Positions 22,905-32,385 of a stretch of 64,000 nt of DNA are shown one piece after another. Location of the stretch: contig NZ_LMNV01000003.1 in assembly GCF_001423105.1 (NCBI RefSeq), forward strand, positions 260,473-324,472. Direction: 5' to 3'. The notes below the pieces were generated by a model. It was not told where the DNA came from, did no database searches, and worked only from the letters and a program-made list of their open reading frames with translations. This DNA is from Frondihabitans sp. Leaf304. Lineage in GTDB: Bacteria; Actinomycetota; Actinomycetes; Actinomycetales; Microbacteriaceae. Within the stretch, counting starts at the first letter, position 1. Each line of letters begins with the position of its first letter. The position numbers were made by a program, and so were the translations under genes.

Positions 22905-25900
22905 TCAGAGCCTCGCTTCGACGCCACCCCACAGCTTCTCGAGCTCGTCGCGGTCGCTGACGTGGCTCGGCTCGAGCTTCTCGTCGTCGGCCACGAAGTA
23001 GAACACCGCGTCGATTTGGCCCGGGTCGATGCCCCGGAATGAGGCGTACGCCTCCCGGTAGAGCGCGAGCTGGAGCTGCTTGAGTTGGAGCTCGTCGGCG
23101 TCGCGCGGTGCCTTGCCGGTCTTCCAGTCGACGACCTGAAAACGGCCGTCGCGTTCGAACACGGCGTCGATCTTGCAGATGACGGTTCGAGAGCCGAGGG
23201 GCAGGTGGATCTCGAGCTCGACGTCGACGGGTTCGAGTTCGGCCCACTCCGACGCCTCGAAGGTCGCCTGCAGCTCTGCAAGCCGACGGGCGTCGTCGAC
23301 ATCGACCGGGACTCCCGCGGCGAGCACACCGCGCTCGCCCTCGTCGAGGTCGAGATCGAGCCCGCCGGAATCGAGGGTCTCGAGTCGGCCGGTGGGTCGG
23401 TATCGCGCTTCGACCCAGTCGTGGAAGAGGGTGCCGAGACGCGTGGCTCGATAGGGCCTCTCGGGCAACGGCCGCCGAAGCGCAGCGACCACTGCCGCCG
23501 GGTCGTCGACGTAATCCTTGAATCGCGACGCGGGGATGCGCTGCGGAAGAGCCGTCACCACCGCGTTCTCCCGAGCCGCCTGCCGTTCGCGAAGCAGGAG
23601 CTCGATGTCGGCGTTCCAGCGGCCCGCGTCGTCGTCGTGTCGCTCGATGGCGGTCTTCACAAAAGCTGCGGCGTTCTCGACCGCGGGTCGCCGGGCACCG
23701 AGCGGGTCGAACGGCCACTCGGGGGTGCGGTACTCCGCCGCCAGGGGGTTCTCCTCGAACGCCGACGCGTCGGGTAAGAGACCCGCGTCGATGATCTCCG
23801 CCTCGGCGAGCTCGCGCAGATAGAGGCTCGCCGTTCGCGGTCGCTTCTGCGTGGCCCAGAACGACCCGGTCAGCAGCAGGGCGTCTTGAGCACGGGTGAG
23901 AGCGACGTAGGCCAGTCGACGCTCTTCGGCGAGGTGTCGCTGCTTGAGCTCGTCACGGAACACCTCGACGGCTTCGTGGAACTCGTTCTGGTCTTCGGCT
24001 CCGCGCCAGGCGAGCACCGGGAGCTCCATCGCGTCGCCGCGGAACTCGTAGGGCAGTTCGCCGAACGCGACCCAGCCGTTGCCTTCGCGAGCTGTGCCGG
24101 GCAGCTCGCCCTCGACGAGCCGGGGCACGGCGACAAGCTGCCATTCGAGGCCCTTCGACCCGTGCACGGTGAGCAGCTGCACCACCCCGGCCTCGCTGGC
24201 GTCGGAGCGAGGCCCCATGTCGTCACGGCGCTCGGCGGCACTGATCCAGGAGAGGAACCCGGCGAGGCTGGCCGACTCGTCGGTGGCCGCATAGCCCGCG
24301 ACCTCATCGTCGAACGCCTGCAGGTACGCCCGGCCGTGAACGGAGCCGCTGACCGCCGCCACCTCGATGTCGAGGAGCATCTCCTGCTGCACCAGAGCCA
24401 CGAGGTCGACGAGATCCAGCCCGACCCGGTTGCGCAGGAAGGCCAGCTGTCGGGCGAGCGCCCGCAGCCTCGAGAGGCCCTCCGGGCTGAATCGCCGCAG
24501 CTGCCCGTGCGATTCGGGAGCCGTGCCCACGAAGTCGAGGGCGTCGACGATCGACCCGTCTTCGCCCGCGGCGACGGAAGCCCGCAGTCGGGCGCGCACC
24601 TCGTCGGGGAGCTTCTGCTGAGCGTGGTCGTGTTGGAACAGCCATGACGAGACCTCGCGAAGCATCGCGATGTCGTGGATGCCGATGCGCCATCGGGCCC
24701 CGGCCATCAGCCGAATCAGCTCCGACCCGGCTGCCGGGTCGTGCAACACGCGCAGGCAGCTGACCAGGTCGACGATTTCGGGCCTCGACAGCAGGCCGCC
24801 CACCCCCAGGATGTGGAACGGCACCCCGCGCGCACGTAGGGCTGCAGCGAAGGCCTGCACGTTCTTCTTGGAGCGGAAGAGCACGGCGGCGGTGCGCTTC
24901 GTGCCGTCGGGATTCAGGATCCGCAGCTCCCGTTCGAACCATTCGGCCACCGCGGCTGCCTCTTCGGGCAGGGTCTCGGCGAAGGCCGCGCTGACCTCGC
25001 CGAGCGGCGCGTTCGGGCGGGCCGCGAGCGTGCCGACCGCGACGTCGGACCTGCGGGACAACTCGTCGACGACCACGTTGGCCGAGTCGAGGACCCTGAC
25101 CGGGTTTCGCCAGCTCGTCGAGAGCGTGTACGAGGCATCGGGTCGCGCGTCGAAGTCGACCGGGAAGCGCCCGAGGTTCGCTGCGCTCGCGCCCCGGAAC
25201 CCGTAGATCGACTGGTGCGGGTCGCCGACAGCCATGACCGCTGTGCCGCCGAAGAGGCGCGAGAGCAGGCGAGTCTGGACGACGCTGGTGTCTTGGTACT
25301 CGTCGAGCAGCACTATTTTGAACCGGTCGCGGTACTCCCCCACCACGCTGGCGGATGTCTCGCACACCTCGAGGGCGAGGGCGACCTGGTCGGAAAACTC
25401 GACGAAGCCTCGACGCGCCTTCTCATCGGCGAATGCGGTCGCGAGGTCGACGAGCGGGGGAAGCGTCTCGAGTGCTGCCGCTGCCCGTCGCACGTGGGGA
25501 CGAGGTGCTCGACCGCTGAACGGCAGGGAGGCGACGTCGAGGAATCGGTCGGCCATTGCCGACACGGCAGCGGGGTCGGCGACGTTCTCGCCGAGGGCGT
25601 GGCTCAGCGACAGGACGGCCTCGGTGATCTGGTCGACCGACTTGCCGAGGGTGGCGAGACGCTCGTCGGTGCTCCGGACGACGAGGGAGCGGGCGAGCTG
25701 CCAGGCCGATGCCTCGCCGAGCAGTTGCGACTCGCTCTCACGGCCCACGATCAACGCGTGATCGCGGAAGATCGCGTTGGCGAACGCGTTGTAGGTCGAC
25801 ACGGTCGGCGTCTCGAACGGGTCGCCCTGCGTGTCGAGGAGGCCGCGCTCGACGAGGAGGTCGATCCGCCGGCCGATCCTTTCGCCGAGCTCGCCGGCCG

Positions 25901-26162
25901 CCTTCCGTGTGAAGGTGAGCCCCAACACCTCGGGCACTGTGACGAGTCCGTTGGCGAGCAGCCAGACGACACGACTCGCCATCGTCTCGGTCTTTCCGCT
26001 GCCGGCGCCCGCGACGACCAGGGCCGGCTCGAGCGGCGCCTCGATGACGGCGCGCTGCTCGATCGTGGGCGGAGGCAGCTCGAGGGCCTCGGCGATGTCG
26101 ATGGCGGAGTACTGAACAGGGAGCGTAGACACGGCGACACCCTCGTCAAAAGAATCGCTCAC
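22905..26162 (-). CDS. adnB: AdnB-like ATP-dependent helicase-nuclease subunit
   Basis: A 1085-aa SF1 helicase fused to a RecB-type nuclease. Walker A VVAGAGSGKTETMASRVV lies at about 49-66, motif II is IVLLDEYQDTSVVQ, motif III AVGDPHQSIYGFRGASA, motif V TVHGSKGLEWQLVAVP and motif VI RRLAYVALTRAQDALLLTG. The C-terminal PD-(D/E)XK centre is FQVVDWKTGKAP (Asp1012, Lys1014), followed by QLKQLQLALYREAY. AdnAB is the mycobacterial RecBCD-like end-resection motor. GTG 26162 has GGAGAGG 7 nt upstream and overlaps the upstream TGA (GTGA), strongly implying translational coupling with adnA. A second GTG at 26132 also has a possible RBS. Confidence 0.93.
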   Translation of the reverse strand: MSDSFDEGVAVSTLPVQYSAIDIAEALELPPPTIEQRAVIEAPLEPALVVAGAGSGKTETMASRVVWLLANGLVTVPEVLGLTFTRKAAGELGERIGRRIDLLVERGLLDTQGDPFETPTVSTYNAFANAIFRDHALIVGRESESQLLGEASAWQLARSLVVRSTDERLATLGKSVDQITEAVLSLSHALGENVADPAAVSAMADRFLDVASLPFSGRAPRPHVRRAAAALETLPPLVDLATAFADEKARRGFVEFSDQVALALEVCETSASVVGEYRDRFKIVLLDEYQDTSVVQTRLLSRLFGGTAVMAVGDPHQSIYGFRGASAANLGRFPVDFDARPDASYTLSTSWRNPVRVLDSANVVVDELSRRSDVAVGTLAARPNAPLGEVSAAFAETLPEEAAAVAEWFERELRILNPDGTKRTAAVLFRSKKNVQAFAAALRARGVPFHILGVGGLLSRPEIVDLVSCLRVLHDPAAGSELIRLMAGARWRIGIHDIAMLREVSSWLFQHDHAQQKLPDEVRARLRASVAAGEDGSIVDALDFVGTAPESHGQLRRFSPEGLSRLRALARQLAFLRNRVGLDLVDLVALVQQEMLLDIEVAAVSGSVHGRAYLQAFDDEVAGYAATDESASLAGFLSWISAAERRDDMGPRSDASEAGVVQLLTVHGSKGLEWQLVAVPRLVEGELPGTAREGNGWVAFGELPYEFRGDAMELPVLAWRGAEDQNEFHEAVEVFRDELKQRHLAEERRLAYVALTRAQDALLLTGSFWATQKRPRTASLYLRELAEAEIIDAGLLPDASAFEENPLAAEYRTPEWPFDPLGARRPAVENAAAFVKTAIERHDDDAGRWNADIELLLRERQAARENAVVTALPQRIPASRFKDYVDDPAAVVAALRRPLPERPYRATRLGTLFHDWVEARYRPTGRLETLDSGGLDLDLDEGERGVLAAGVPVDVDDARRLAELQATFEASEWAELEPVDVELEIHLPLGSRTVICKIDAVFERDGRFQVVDWKTGKAPRDADELQLKQLQLALYREAYASFRGIDPGQIDAVFYFVADDEKLEPSHVSDRDELEKLWGGVEARL

Positions 26163-29100
26163 TGGGTGACCTCTCCGACCACGTGGATTCGGCACGAGCC
26201 ACCGTGTCGTTGGAGGCAGTGCTCGTCGATCCGCGCCTCGAACACCCGCTTCGCCATGCCGCGGGCGTCGTCTTGCACGCGCTCTCGGAAAGCCGCAAGG
26301 GCCTCCCCGTCGAATGGCGTCTGCGATCGCTCGACGTAGGGCTTCTTGGCGGTCGACACCGCGACGAACAGGAGTTTCGCACCGCCCCGGGGCGAATCGG
26401 CCGACGCTGCCTCGAGCGCGCCCTCGGCGAGCGCCAGCTGGTAGCTGCCGAGCTGCGGGTTCTTCTCCGCCTCGGGCGCCGAGGGGGCGTACTTGCCGGT
26501 CTTGAGGTCGACGATGACGACGCTGCCGTCGGCCTGCTGCTCGACCCGGTCGATCATCCCGCGGAGCAGGGCGGGCGCCGCGTCGAGCTCGAAAGCCGAC
26601 TCGGCGCCGAGCAGCGTGGAGTTGCTCGCGACGAAGTCGGTCAGGTAGGCCGAGAGGCTCTCGGTCATGGCGCGGGCGCGTTTCTTCTCGGCGGCTCCGA
26701 TCCACTCCGACTCGAATTCGAGCTCGCCCCAGCGCGCCTCGACGCTCCTCCAGAGCGAGTCGGCGTCGATCTCGACGGCGTTCTCCATCACGTCGTGGAT
26801 CACCGTGCCGAGCCCCATGGCCGTGCTCGACGACGAGCCGCCGAAGCGGTCGACGAACCAGTGCAGCGGGCACTCCTCGAAACTGCCCATGGCCGACGGC
26901 GAGACTCGCACGCGGGCCTCGGGATCGTCGAGGTCGACCAGCTCGTCGAGGGTGGAGGGCTCGTGGAGGCCGTACCACTCGTCGGGGGCGGCGCCCGCGA
27001 CGTCGGCCGCTGCGAGGCGCGCCAGGCCGATCGCGGCATCGGCCGAGTCGACGGCGCTGCGGGAGGCGAGCTGCGCGTGTCGGAGGTGGCCCACGAGGCC
27101 CCGCAGCGACAGCGGCGGTCGCACGTCGACGAGCGGGGTGGTGGGCGGCAGCAGGCGGAGGAACATCGACGGCGACTCGTCATCGTTGGCCGTGCACGAC
27201 AGGATGACCTGCTGACGGGCCCGCGAGACGGCGAGCGCGAACATCCGGAGCTCGTCGGAGAGCACACCGGCCCGGCGATCGACGACGGACGCCCCAGTGG
27301 AAGCCCCGGCGGAGGACCCGGCGGCAGACGACCCGGCAGGAGCTCCGGCGGGAGGCGCTTCACCGACGGACGGCACCGAAGGATCCCCCTCCGCCGCTTC
27401 GACCAGAGCGTCGGGAGAGAGCAGCCCGCCCCGCACCCGCAGGTTCGGCCACACCCCGTCTTGCAGTCGGGCCACGACCACGACGTCGACCTCGGCCGCG
27501 ATGGCCCCGGACGGGGTCGTCACGAGCACGGTCTCGGCGAGCGCCTGCGGCGACAGCGTGTCTTCGGGCACATCCGCGTCGATCATCGCGTCGAGAAAGG
27601 CCAGCGCCGAGGCCTCGGGCGACCGCTCGACGAATCGCTTGGCCGAGGTGAAGAGCGCCACGACCCCGTCGAGCTGTCGGTCTGACTCGGAGGCGACGAT
27701 GCCGTGCCCCCGCGACTGCGCGCTCCACTCGTCGGCGAGGCCGCTTCGCTCCCAGAGCCCCCAGAGGATCTCTTCGATGCTGAGGCCTTTCGACGCGTCG
27801 GCGCGAGCGCGGTCGAGGCTCGTCGCGAAACGCCCGGCGCGCGCGGCGAAGCGGGAATCGATCGTGGCGAAGCGGCCCGGGCCGGAGAGCGCCTCGACCA
27901 GCAGTTCGTCGGCGGATCGGGTGCCGCCGCCCGCGAGCTCCTCCGCCCGGAGAGCGAGGCGAAGGCGACGAAGGCTGAGGGAGTCGAAGCCGGCGAGCGG
28001 CCCGGCGAGCAGTTCGCCCGCGACGAGCGGCGTGAGGGCGTCGCGTCCCGTGGCGACCGAGGCGGCGAGAAGGAGGTGCCGGGCACCGAATTCGTCGCGC
28101 ACCGCTCGACCGGCGATCGGCGTGCGGGTGGGCACCTCGGCTAAGTGCAGTGATCTCGCCACCGCGGGCACCAGAGCACCGCTGCGGACGACGACCATCA
28201 TCTTCGACCACGGAACCCCGCCGAACAGATGGTGTTCGCGGAGCGCCCGGGCCACCGACGCGATCTCGTGCGCCGGGCTGTCCGACTCGATGCGCTGCAG
28301 CGCAGCAGGGCCCAACGACTCGGGCGCCGCCGAGAGTGCCGCGTGCTGCCGCCCGGCACCCGCCGTGCCGATTCGCTCGGTGATCGACGAGACGAACCCG
28401 CGCAGCGAGGGCTCGTGCCGGTGCACCGATTCGAGCGTGATAGTCGTGACCCGGGAGAGGCCCAGCCGGGTGGCAAGGCGGCCGAGAACGTCGGGCGAGC
28501 CGCCACGAAAGGCGTTGGTGGCGAGATCGGGGTCGCCGAACGCGACGATCGCCACTCCCCGTCGGGCGAATGCTCGCAGCAGCGCGAGGGTCGACTCGGT
28601 CGCCTCCTGGGCGTCGTCGACGACGATCACCTTCAAGTCGGCCACGAGAGGCGACGACTCGCCCCGGTCGAGCGCTGCGACCGCGTAGTCGACGAGTTCG
28701 GCGGCGTCGAGGGCCGACACCTGGAGGCCGTCGACAACGGCGTGGTATTCGTCGGCGAAGTCGGCGACGGCGCTCCATTCGGGACGACCGTTCGTTGCAC
28801 CCAACTCGCGAAGCCGGTTCGCGACGATGCCGTGCTCGGTCGCGCGCATCAGCACCTCTCTGAGCTCGGTGCGGAACCCCCGCAGACCTCGGACGACCGG
28901 GCCGAGCTCGTCGGGCCAGGCAGGACCGGTGCCCTCGTCGAGATGCCCATCGAGAAGGTCGCGGATGATGGCGTCTTGCTCTCCACCCGTGAGCAGCGTG
29001 GGCGCGGGGCTCGACGCCAACCGCGCCGCGTGCCCGACGATGTCGAAGGCGAGTGACGAGATCGTTCGCGCAAGAGGGCCGGGCGACGGGATGTCAAGGC

Positions 29101-29347
29101 GCCCCGCGAGGGTGTCTCGGAGTGCGGTGGCCGACCCTCGCGTCGGCGACAGAGCCAGCACGGCTGCCGGGCCCCACCCGTCGCGATGCACCCGATCGAG
29201 CACGAACTCGATCAGCGCCGTCGTCTTGCCCGACCCGGGGGCGCCGATCACGGCGGCACTCTCGCCGTCGGCAAGCTCGAGGACGAGGCGCTGGGAAGCA
29301 TCGAGGGGTGCGATCACGCTGTCGACGCTAGCGGCTGCCGCCGACAT
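26159..29347 (-). CDS. adnA: AdnA-like helicase-nuclease subunit
   Basis: A 1062-aa partner of AdnB with the same UvrD-like plus RecB-nuclease layout but a weaker motor: Walker A VIGAPGSGKTTALIE at about 34-48 is intact, while motif II reads VIVVDDAQEATES instead of DExx. The nuclease motif VVIVDLKTGKYAP has Asp947 and Lys949. For an Fe-S cluster, the family uses one Cys in a CPLxWF segment and three at the C-terminus; here ECPLHWF is present but the end reads HCLQRHGGSC, with one expected Cys missing. A Gly/Ala/Ser-rich linker divides the helicase part. The order adnA-adnB and the GTGA overlap match the M. tuberculosis pair. AdnAB processes double-strand breaks. Confidence 0.92.
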   Translation of the reverse strand: MSAAAASVDSVIAPLDASQRLVLELADGESAAVIGAPGSGKTTALIEFVLDRVHRDGWGPAAVLALSPTRGSATALRDTLAGRLDIPSPGPLARTISSLAFDIVGHAARLASSPAPTLLTGGEQDAIIRDLLDGHLDEGTGPAWPDELGPVVRGLRGFRTELREVLMRATEHGIVANRLRELGATNGRPEWSAVADFADEYHAVVDGLQVSALDAAELVDYAVAALDRGESSPLVADLKVIVVDDAQEATESTLALLRAFARRGVAIVAFGDPDLATNAFRGGSPDVLGRLATRLGLSRVTTITLESVHRHEPSLRGFVSSITERIGTAGAGRQHAALSAAPESLGPAALQRIESDSPAHEIASVARALREHHLFGGVPWSKMMVVVRSGALVPAVARSLHLAEVPTRTPIAGRAVRDEFGARHLLLAASVATGRDALTPLVAGELLAGPLAGFDSLSLRRLRLALRAEELAGGGTRSADELLVEALSGPGRFATIDSRFAARAGRFATSLDRARADASKGLSIEEILWGLWERSGLADEWSAQSRGHGIVASESDRQLDGVVALFTSAKRFVERSPEASALAFLDAMIDADVPEDTLSPQALAETVLVTTPSGAIAAEVDVVVVARLQDGVWPNLRVRGGLLSPDALVEAAEGDPSVPSVGEAPPAGAPAGSSAAGSSAGASTGASVVDRRAGVLSDELRMFALAVSRARQQVILSCTANDDESPSMFLRLLPPTTPLVDVRPPLSLRGLVGHLRHAQLASRSAVDSADAAIGLARLAAADVAGAAPDEWYGLHEPSTLDELVDLDDPEARVRVSPSAMGSFEECPLHWFVDRFGGSSSSTAMGLGTVIHDVMENAVEIDADSLWRSVEARWGELEFESEWIGAAEKKRARAMTESLSAYLTDFVASNSTLLGAESAFELDAAPALLRGMIDRVEQQADGSVVIVDLKTGKYAPSAPEAEKNPQLGSYQLALAEGALEAASADSPRGGAKLLFVAVSTAKKPYVERSQTPFDGEALAAFRERVQDDARGMAKRVFEARIDEHCLQRHGGSCRIHVVGEVTQ

Positions 29348-29438
29348 TGAAGCGCAGGATCCGACGGCTGGCGACCACGGGGATCCTCGGCTCTTCTGCC
29401 CAGAGTGAACGCCGCCCGCGGGCTTCGACGAAGTCGGA

Positions 29439-29444
29439 TATCGT
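29439..29444 (+). promoter_or_regulatory. -10 hexamer TATCGT, leaderless-type promoter
   Basis: TATCGT is followed by 7 nt and GTG 29452, supporting that GTG as the start of the DUF3107 gene. Confidence 0.5.
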
Positions 29445-29451
29445 CGTGCTC

Positions 29452-29676
29452 GTGGACATTCGCATCGGTATCGCCAACAGCCCCCGTGAGATCACCCTCG
29501 AGTCGAACGACTCCCCGGCCGACGTCGAGAAGGTCGTCGCCGAGGCCCTCGACGGAAGCAAGACGTACTTCACCCTGAAAGACAGCAAGGGCAAGGTCTA
29601 CATCGTGCCCACGTCGGGTCTCGCCTACGTCGAGGTCGGCAGCGTCGAGCGCGGCCGCGTCGGCTTCGTCAGCTAA
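29452..29676 (+). CDS. DUF3107 family protein
   Basis: A 74-aa protein (MDIRIGIANSPREITLE... then GKVYIVPTSGLAYVEVG) that matches DUF3107 in size and motif; the family includes the M. tuberculosis protein TB9.4 (Rv3208A). The sequence predicts a beta-alpha-beta fold with a long helix ADVEKVVAEAL in the middle. The function is not established. The start is GTG 29452, set by the leaderless -10; GTG 29446 is also in frame. It is directly followed by a small membrane protein gene 2 nt after its stop. Confidence 0.88.
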   Translation: MDIRIGIANSPREITLESNDSPADVEKVVAEALDGSKTYFTLKDSKGKVYIVPTSGLAYVEVGSVERGRVGFVS

Positions 29677-29678
29677 CC

Positions 29679-29981
29679 GTGGAACTCCTCTTCGCCGCTC
29701 TCGGCGGTGCCCTGATCGGCCTCATCGTGCACTTCGCCCTCCCCGGGCAGGCGACGCGCGGGTTGTTCTGGGTCGCCGGCTGGTCGACCTCGGCCGCCAT
29801 CGTGGTCTGGGAAGTCCTGACCTGGCTCGAGTGGAAGTCGGACGCCGGCTGGATCTGGATCGTGACGCTCCTCGTCGCCGCGTTGACCGCCGTCGGCGTC
29901 GCGCGCGTCTTCGCCCGGCGCCGCGAGGCCGCCGATCGCGAGTTGCTCGAAGAGCTGTTCCAGGGTCGCAAGACCGCCTGA
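29679..29981 (+). CDS. Small membrane protein of unknown function (100 aa)
   Basis: The 100-residue product has three predicted membrane segments (about 2-20, 28-48 and 56-78: FAALGGALIGLIVHFAL, FWVAGWSTSAAIVVWEVL, WIWIVTLLVAALTAVGVARV) and an Arg/Glu-rich cytoplasmic tail. The short loop WLEWKSDAGW between helices two and three is Trp-rich. GTG 29679 lies 2 nt after the DUF3107 stop, so the two are cotranscribed. I do not recognise a named family. Confidence 0.78.
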   Translation: MELLFAALGGALIGLIVHFALPGQATRGLFWVAGWSTSAAIVVWEVLTWLEWKSDAGWIWIVTLLVAALTAVGVARVFARRREAADRELLEELFQGRKTA

Positions 29982-30050
29982 AGCGCGCTGAGCGGGTGCG
30001 GCGGTGTGCCGGATCCTGCCGTGTTGCCGGCGCGCCAGTCTCGCTGACGA

Positions 30051-30776
30051 CTAGGCCGTCAGGCCGAGGGCGTCCATCCGCCGAGTGTGAGCGGCGATCA
30101 ACTCGGTGAAGACCGGTTCGAGCCGCTCGTCGTCGGCCGACTGGTGCGACGCCGCGATCGCCGCGCGGGCCACCAGAAGAGTGTCGCCGACGAGACGGCG
30201 CCCCCAGAGGGCCAGCCGCGAGGCCAGGCGAGGATCGGCTCCGATCCCGAGCGACAGTTCGGCGACGATCGCGGTCTCATCGCTTTCGGCATCGACTTCG
30301 AGACCGGCGACCACGCGATCGCGGTAGTCGCCCGGCAGACCATCGGCGAGGCGGACGAACACGTCGTCGAGCAGACCGGCTGCCACGTAGGTCGCCAGCA
30401 TGGCCTCGTGCCAGTCGCGGCCGGCAGTGCGGCGCTGGAAGTCGTCGATCAGCTCGGCGTGCGGCTGCATCACGTCGGACGCGTCTTTGTCGGCGCGCTC
30501 GATTAGGGCGAGCATAGCCTTGTGTCGCTCAAGGGTCGACGCCGCGATCACGCCGGTCAGCGCCTTCGTGCGGGTAGACGGAGCCAGGCTCGACGCGTGG
30601 CCGAGCGACTCGAACAGAGCGAGCTGGAAGTAGGCGACAAGGCCGAGGTAGACGTCGAGATCGGGAGTGAAATCGCCCAGCTCGACGCGGCTCACCGGGA
30701 TGGGCCTCGGGGCAGGTCGGGGACGCTGACCGGCGGTCGACGACCGACCGAACCGGAACCCCTTCCACGACACCAC
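30051..30776 (-). CDS. Ferritin-like-fold protein, MiaE-like
   Basis: A 241-aa mostly helical protein of the actinobacterial ferritin-like-fold family related to MiaE tRNA hydroxylases (Rv3210c-like). Expected di-iron ligands are E/H residues in the four-helix core: ALFESLGHAS, STLERHKAML, DWHEAML and the LGLVAYFQL helix are visible, though I cannot verify a full ligand set. If active it would hydroxylate a substrate using O2, possibly modified tRNA, but this is inference. GTG 30776 follows a TAAGGT -10 by 6 nt. It is divergent from the RhlE-like helicase, a conserved pairing. Confidence 0.75.
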   Translation of the reverse strand: MVSWKGFRFGRSSTAGQRPRPAPRPIPVSRVELGDFTPDLDVYLGLVAYFQLALFESLGHASSLAPSTRTKALTGVIAASTLERHKAMLALIERADKDASDVMQPHAELIDDFQRRTAGRDWHEAMLATYVAAGLLDDVFVRLADGLPGDYRDRVVAGLEVDAESDETAIVAELSLGIGADPRLASRLALWGRRLVGDTLLVARAAIAASHQSADDERLEPVFTELIAAHTRRMDALGLTA

Positions 30777-30782
30777 GGCACC

Positions 30783-30788
30783 ACCTTA
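30783..30788 (-). promoter_or_regulatory. -10 hexamer TAAGGT, leaderless-type promoter
   Basis: On the minus strand TAAGGT, then GGTGCC, then GTG 30776. The spacing matches the other leaderless candidates. Confidence 0.5.
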
Positions 30789-30874
30789 GAGGGTTGCGGC
30801 CCGGCGTCCGGTGAGGGCTTGCATGCGACCGGCTAAACTGTGGGCTTACCCCTCTATATGAAACAGGGCCACAC

Positions 30875-32344
30875 TTGACATTCAGCGACCTCTCCATCGA
30901 CCAGGACATGGTCGATGCACTGGCGGCAAAGGGCATCGTCGAGCCCTTCCCGATCCAGACCCAGACCATTCCGCTCGCTCTCTCCGGCCAAGACATCATC
31001 GGCCAGGCGAAGACCGGCACCGGCAAGACCTTTGGTTTCGGCCTCCCGATCATCCAGCGCATCGGCCACCACCCGGCGCCCGGCGTCAAGGTGCTCGTCG
31101 TCGTGCCGACGCGCGAGCTGTGCGTGCAGGTGACCCAAGACCTCGAGATCGCCACGGCGAACCGCCCCGACACGAAGATCGTCTCGATCTACGGCGGCAA
31201 GGCGTACGAGGGCCAGGTCGAGCAGATCAAAGACGGCGCGCAGATCGTCGTCGGCACCCCGGGTCGGCTCCTCGACCTCGCGGGGCAGCGTCTGCTCAAC
31301 CTCAAAGACGTCACCGAGGTCGTGCTCGACGAGGCCGACAAGATGCTCGATCTCGGGTTCCTCTCCGATATCGAGAAGATCTTCGCCCAGATTCCGCCGA
31401 CCCGCCACACCATGCTCTTCTCGGCCACCATGCCCGGGCCGATCGTCGCCCTCGCGCGCCGCTTCATGACGAAGCCGATCCACATCCGCGCCACCGACCC
31501 CGACGAGGGCCTCACGCAGGCGAACATCAAGCACGTCGTCTATCGCGCGCACTCGCTCGACAAAGACGAGGTCATCGCGCGCATCCTCCAGGCCGAGGGT
31601 CGCGGCAAGACCGTCATCTTCACCCGCACCAAGCGCGCGGCTGCCAAGCTCGTCGAAGAGCTGAACGACCGCGGGTTCAGCGCTGCGGCGGTCCACGGCG
31701 ACCTCAACCAGGAGCAGCGCGAGCGGGCCATGGCCGCCTTCAAGGCCGGCAAGAAAGACATCCTGATCGCGACCGACGTCGCGGCCCGAGGCATCGACGT
31801 CAACGACGTCACGCACGTGATCAACCACACGGTGCCCGACGACCACGACACCTACCTGCACCGTGCCGGCCGTACCGGCCGCGCCGGCAAGACCGGAATC
31901 GCCGTCACCTTCGTCGACTGGGACGACCTGCACAAGTGGGCCCTCATCAACCGCGCGCTCGAGATGAACATGCCCGAGCCGGTCGAGACCTACTCGTCGA
32001 GCCCGCACCTCTTCACCGACCTCGACATCGCCGAGGGCACCCGCGGCCGGCTCAAGCCGACGTCGCGCGAGGTTCCGCCCCGCACCGCACCGTCGACCGG
32101 CGGCCGTTCGTCGGGTGGGCGCTCCGAGGGGCGCTCGTCTGAGGGCCGCTCCTCCGACGGTCGCTCGGGTCGCTCGCGCACCCGGGGCGGCGACAGTGCA
32201 GGATCCTCCTCCCCCGCCACCGAGACCAGCGCGCCCGCCGAGTCGACCGAGGGCGAGGCTCGCCCCGCACGCTCACGCAGCCGCAACCGCCGACGTCGCC
32301 CGGCCGGCGAGCAGTCGTCGACCTCGCAGGCTCCTCAGGAGTAG
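30875..32344 (+). CDS. DEAD-box RNA helicase, RhlE-like
   Basis: A 489-aa SF2 RNA helicase. Motifs: Q-motif GIVEPFPIQTQTI, I AKTGTGKT, Ia PTRELCVQV, Ib TPGRLLDL, II VLDEADKML, III SATMP, IV VIFTRTKRA, V ATDVAARGIDV, VI HRAGRTGRAG. The C-terminal 110 residues are a disordered RNA-binding tail of GRSSGGRSEGRSSEGRS-type repeats and an Arg-rich end SRSRNRRRRP. Likely roles are ribosome assembly, RNA turnover or cold adaptation. The start is TTG 30875; the leader holds AAACAGGG about 8 nt upstream as RBS. A TAAACT hexamer near 30834 may be the -10, giving a short leader. Confidence 0.93.
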   Translation: MTFSDLSIDQDMVDALAAKGIVEPFPIQTQTIPLALSGQDIIGQAKTGTGKTFGFGLPIIQRIGHHPAPGVKVLVVVPTRELCVQVTQDLEIATANRPDTKIVSIYGGKAYEGQVEQIKDGAQIVVGTPGRLLDLAGQRLLNLKDVTEVVLDEADKMLDLGFLSDIEKIFAQIPPTRHTMLFSATMPGPIVALARRFMTKPIHIRATDPDEGLTQANIKHVVYRAHSLDKDEVIARILQAEGRGKTVIFTRTKRAAAKLVEELNDRGFSAAAVHGDLNQEQRERAMAAFKAGKKDILIATDVAARGIDVNDVTHVINHTVPDDHDTYLHRAGRTGRAGKTGIAVTFVDWDDLHKWALINRALEMNMPEPVETYSSSPHLFTDLDIAEGTRGRLKPTSREVPPRTAPSTGGRSSGGRSEGRSSEGRSSDGRSGRSRTRGGDSAGSSSPATETSAPAESTEGEARPARSRSRNRRRRPAGEQSSTSQAPQE

Positions 32345-32385
32345 CGAGGGGCCCAGCTCGACCGGGCTCTGTCCCTAGCCCTGTT

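Noticed and set aside
22905..26978. Long minus-strand frame extending AdnB upstream by about 270 residues
   Set aside because: The extra part overlaps adnA out of frame, is Arg/Pro/Gly-rich and lacks RBS; GTG 26162 has a strong RBS and a GTGA overlap.
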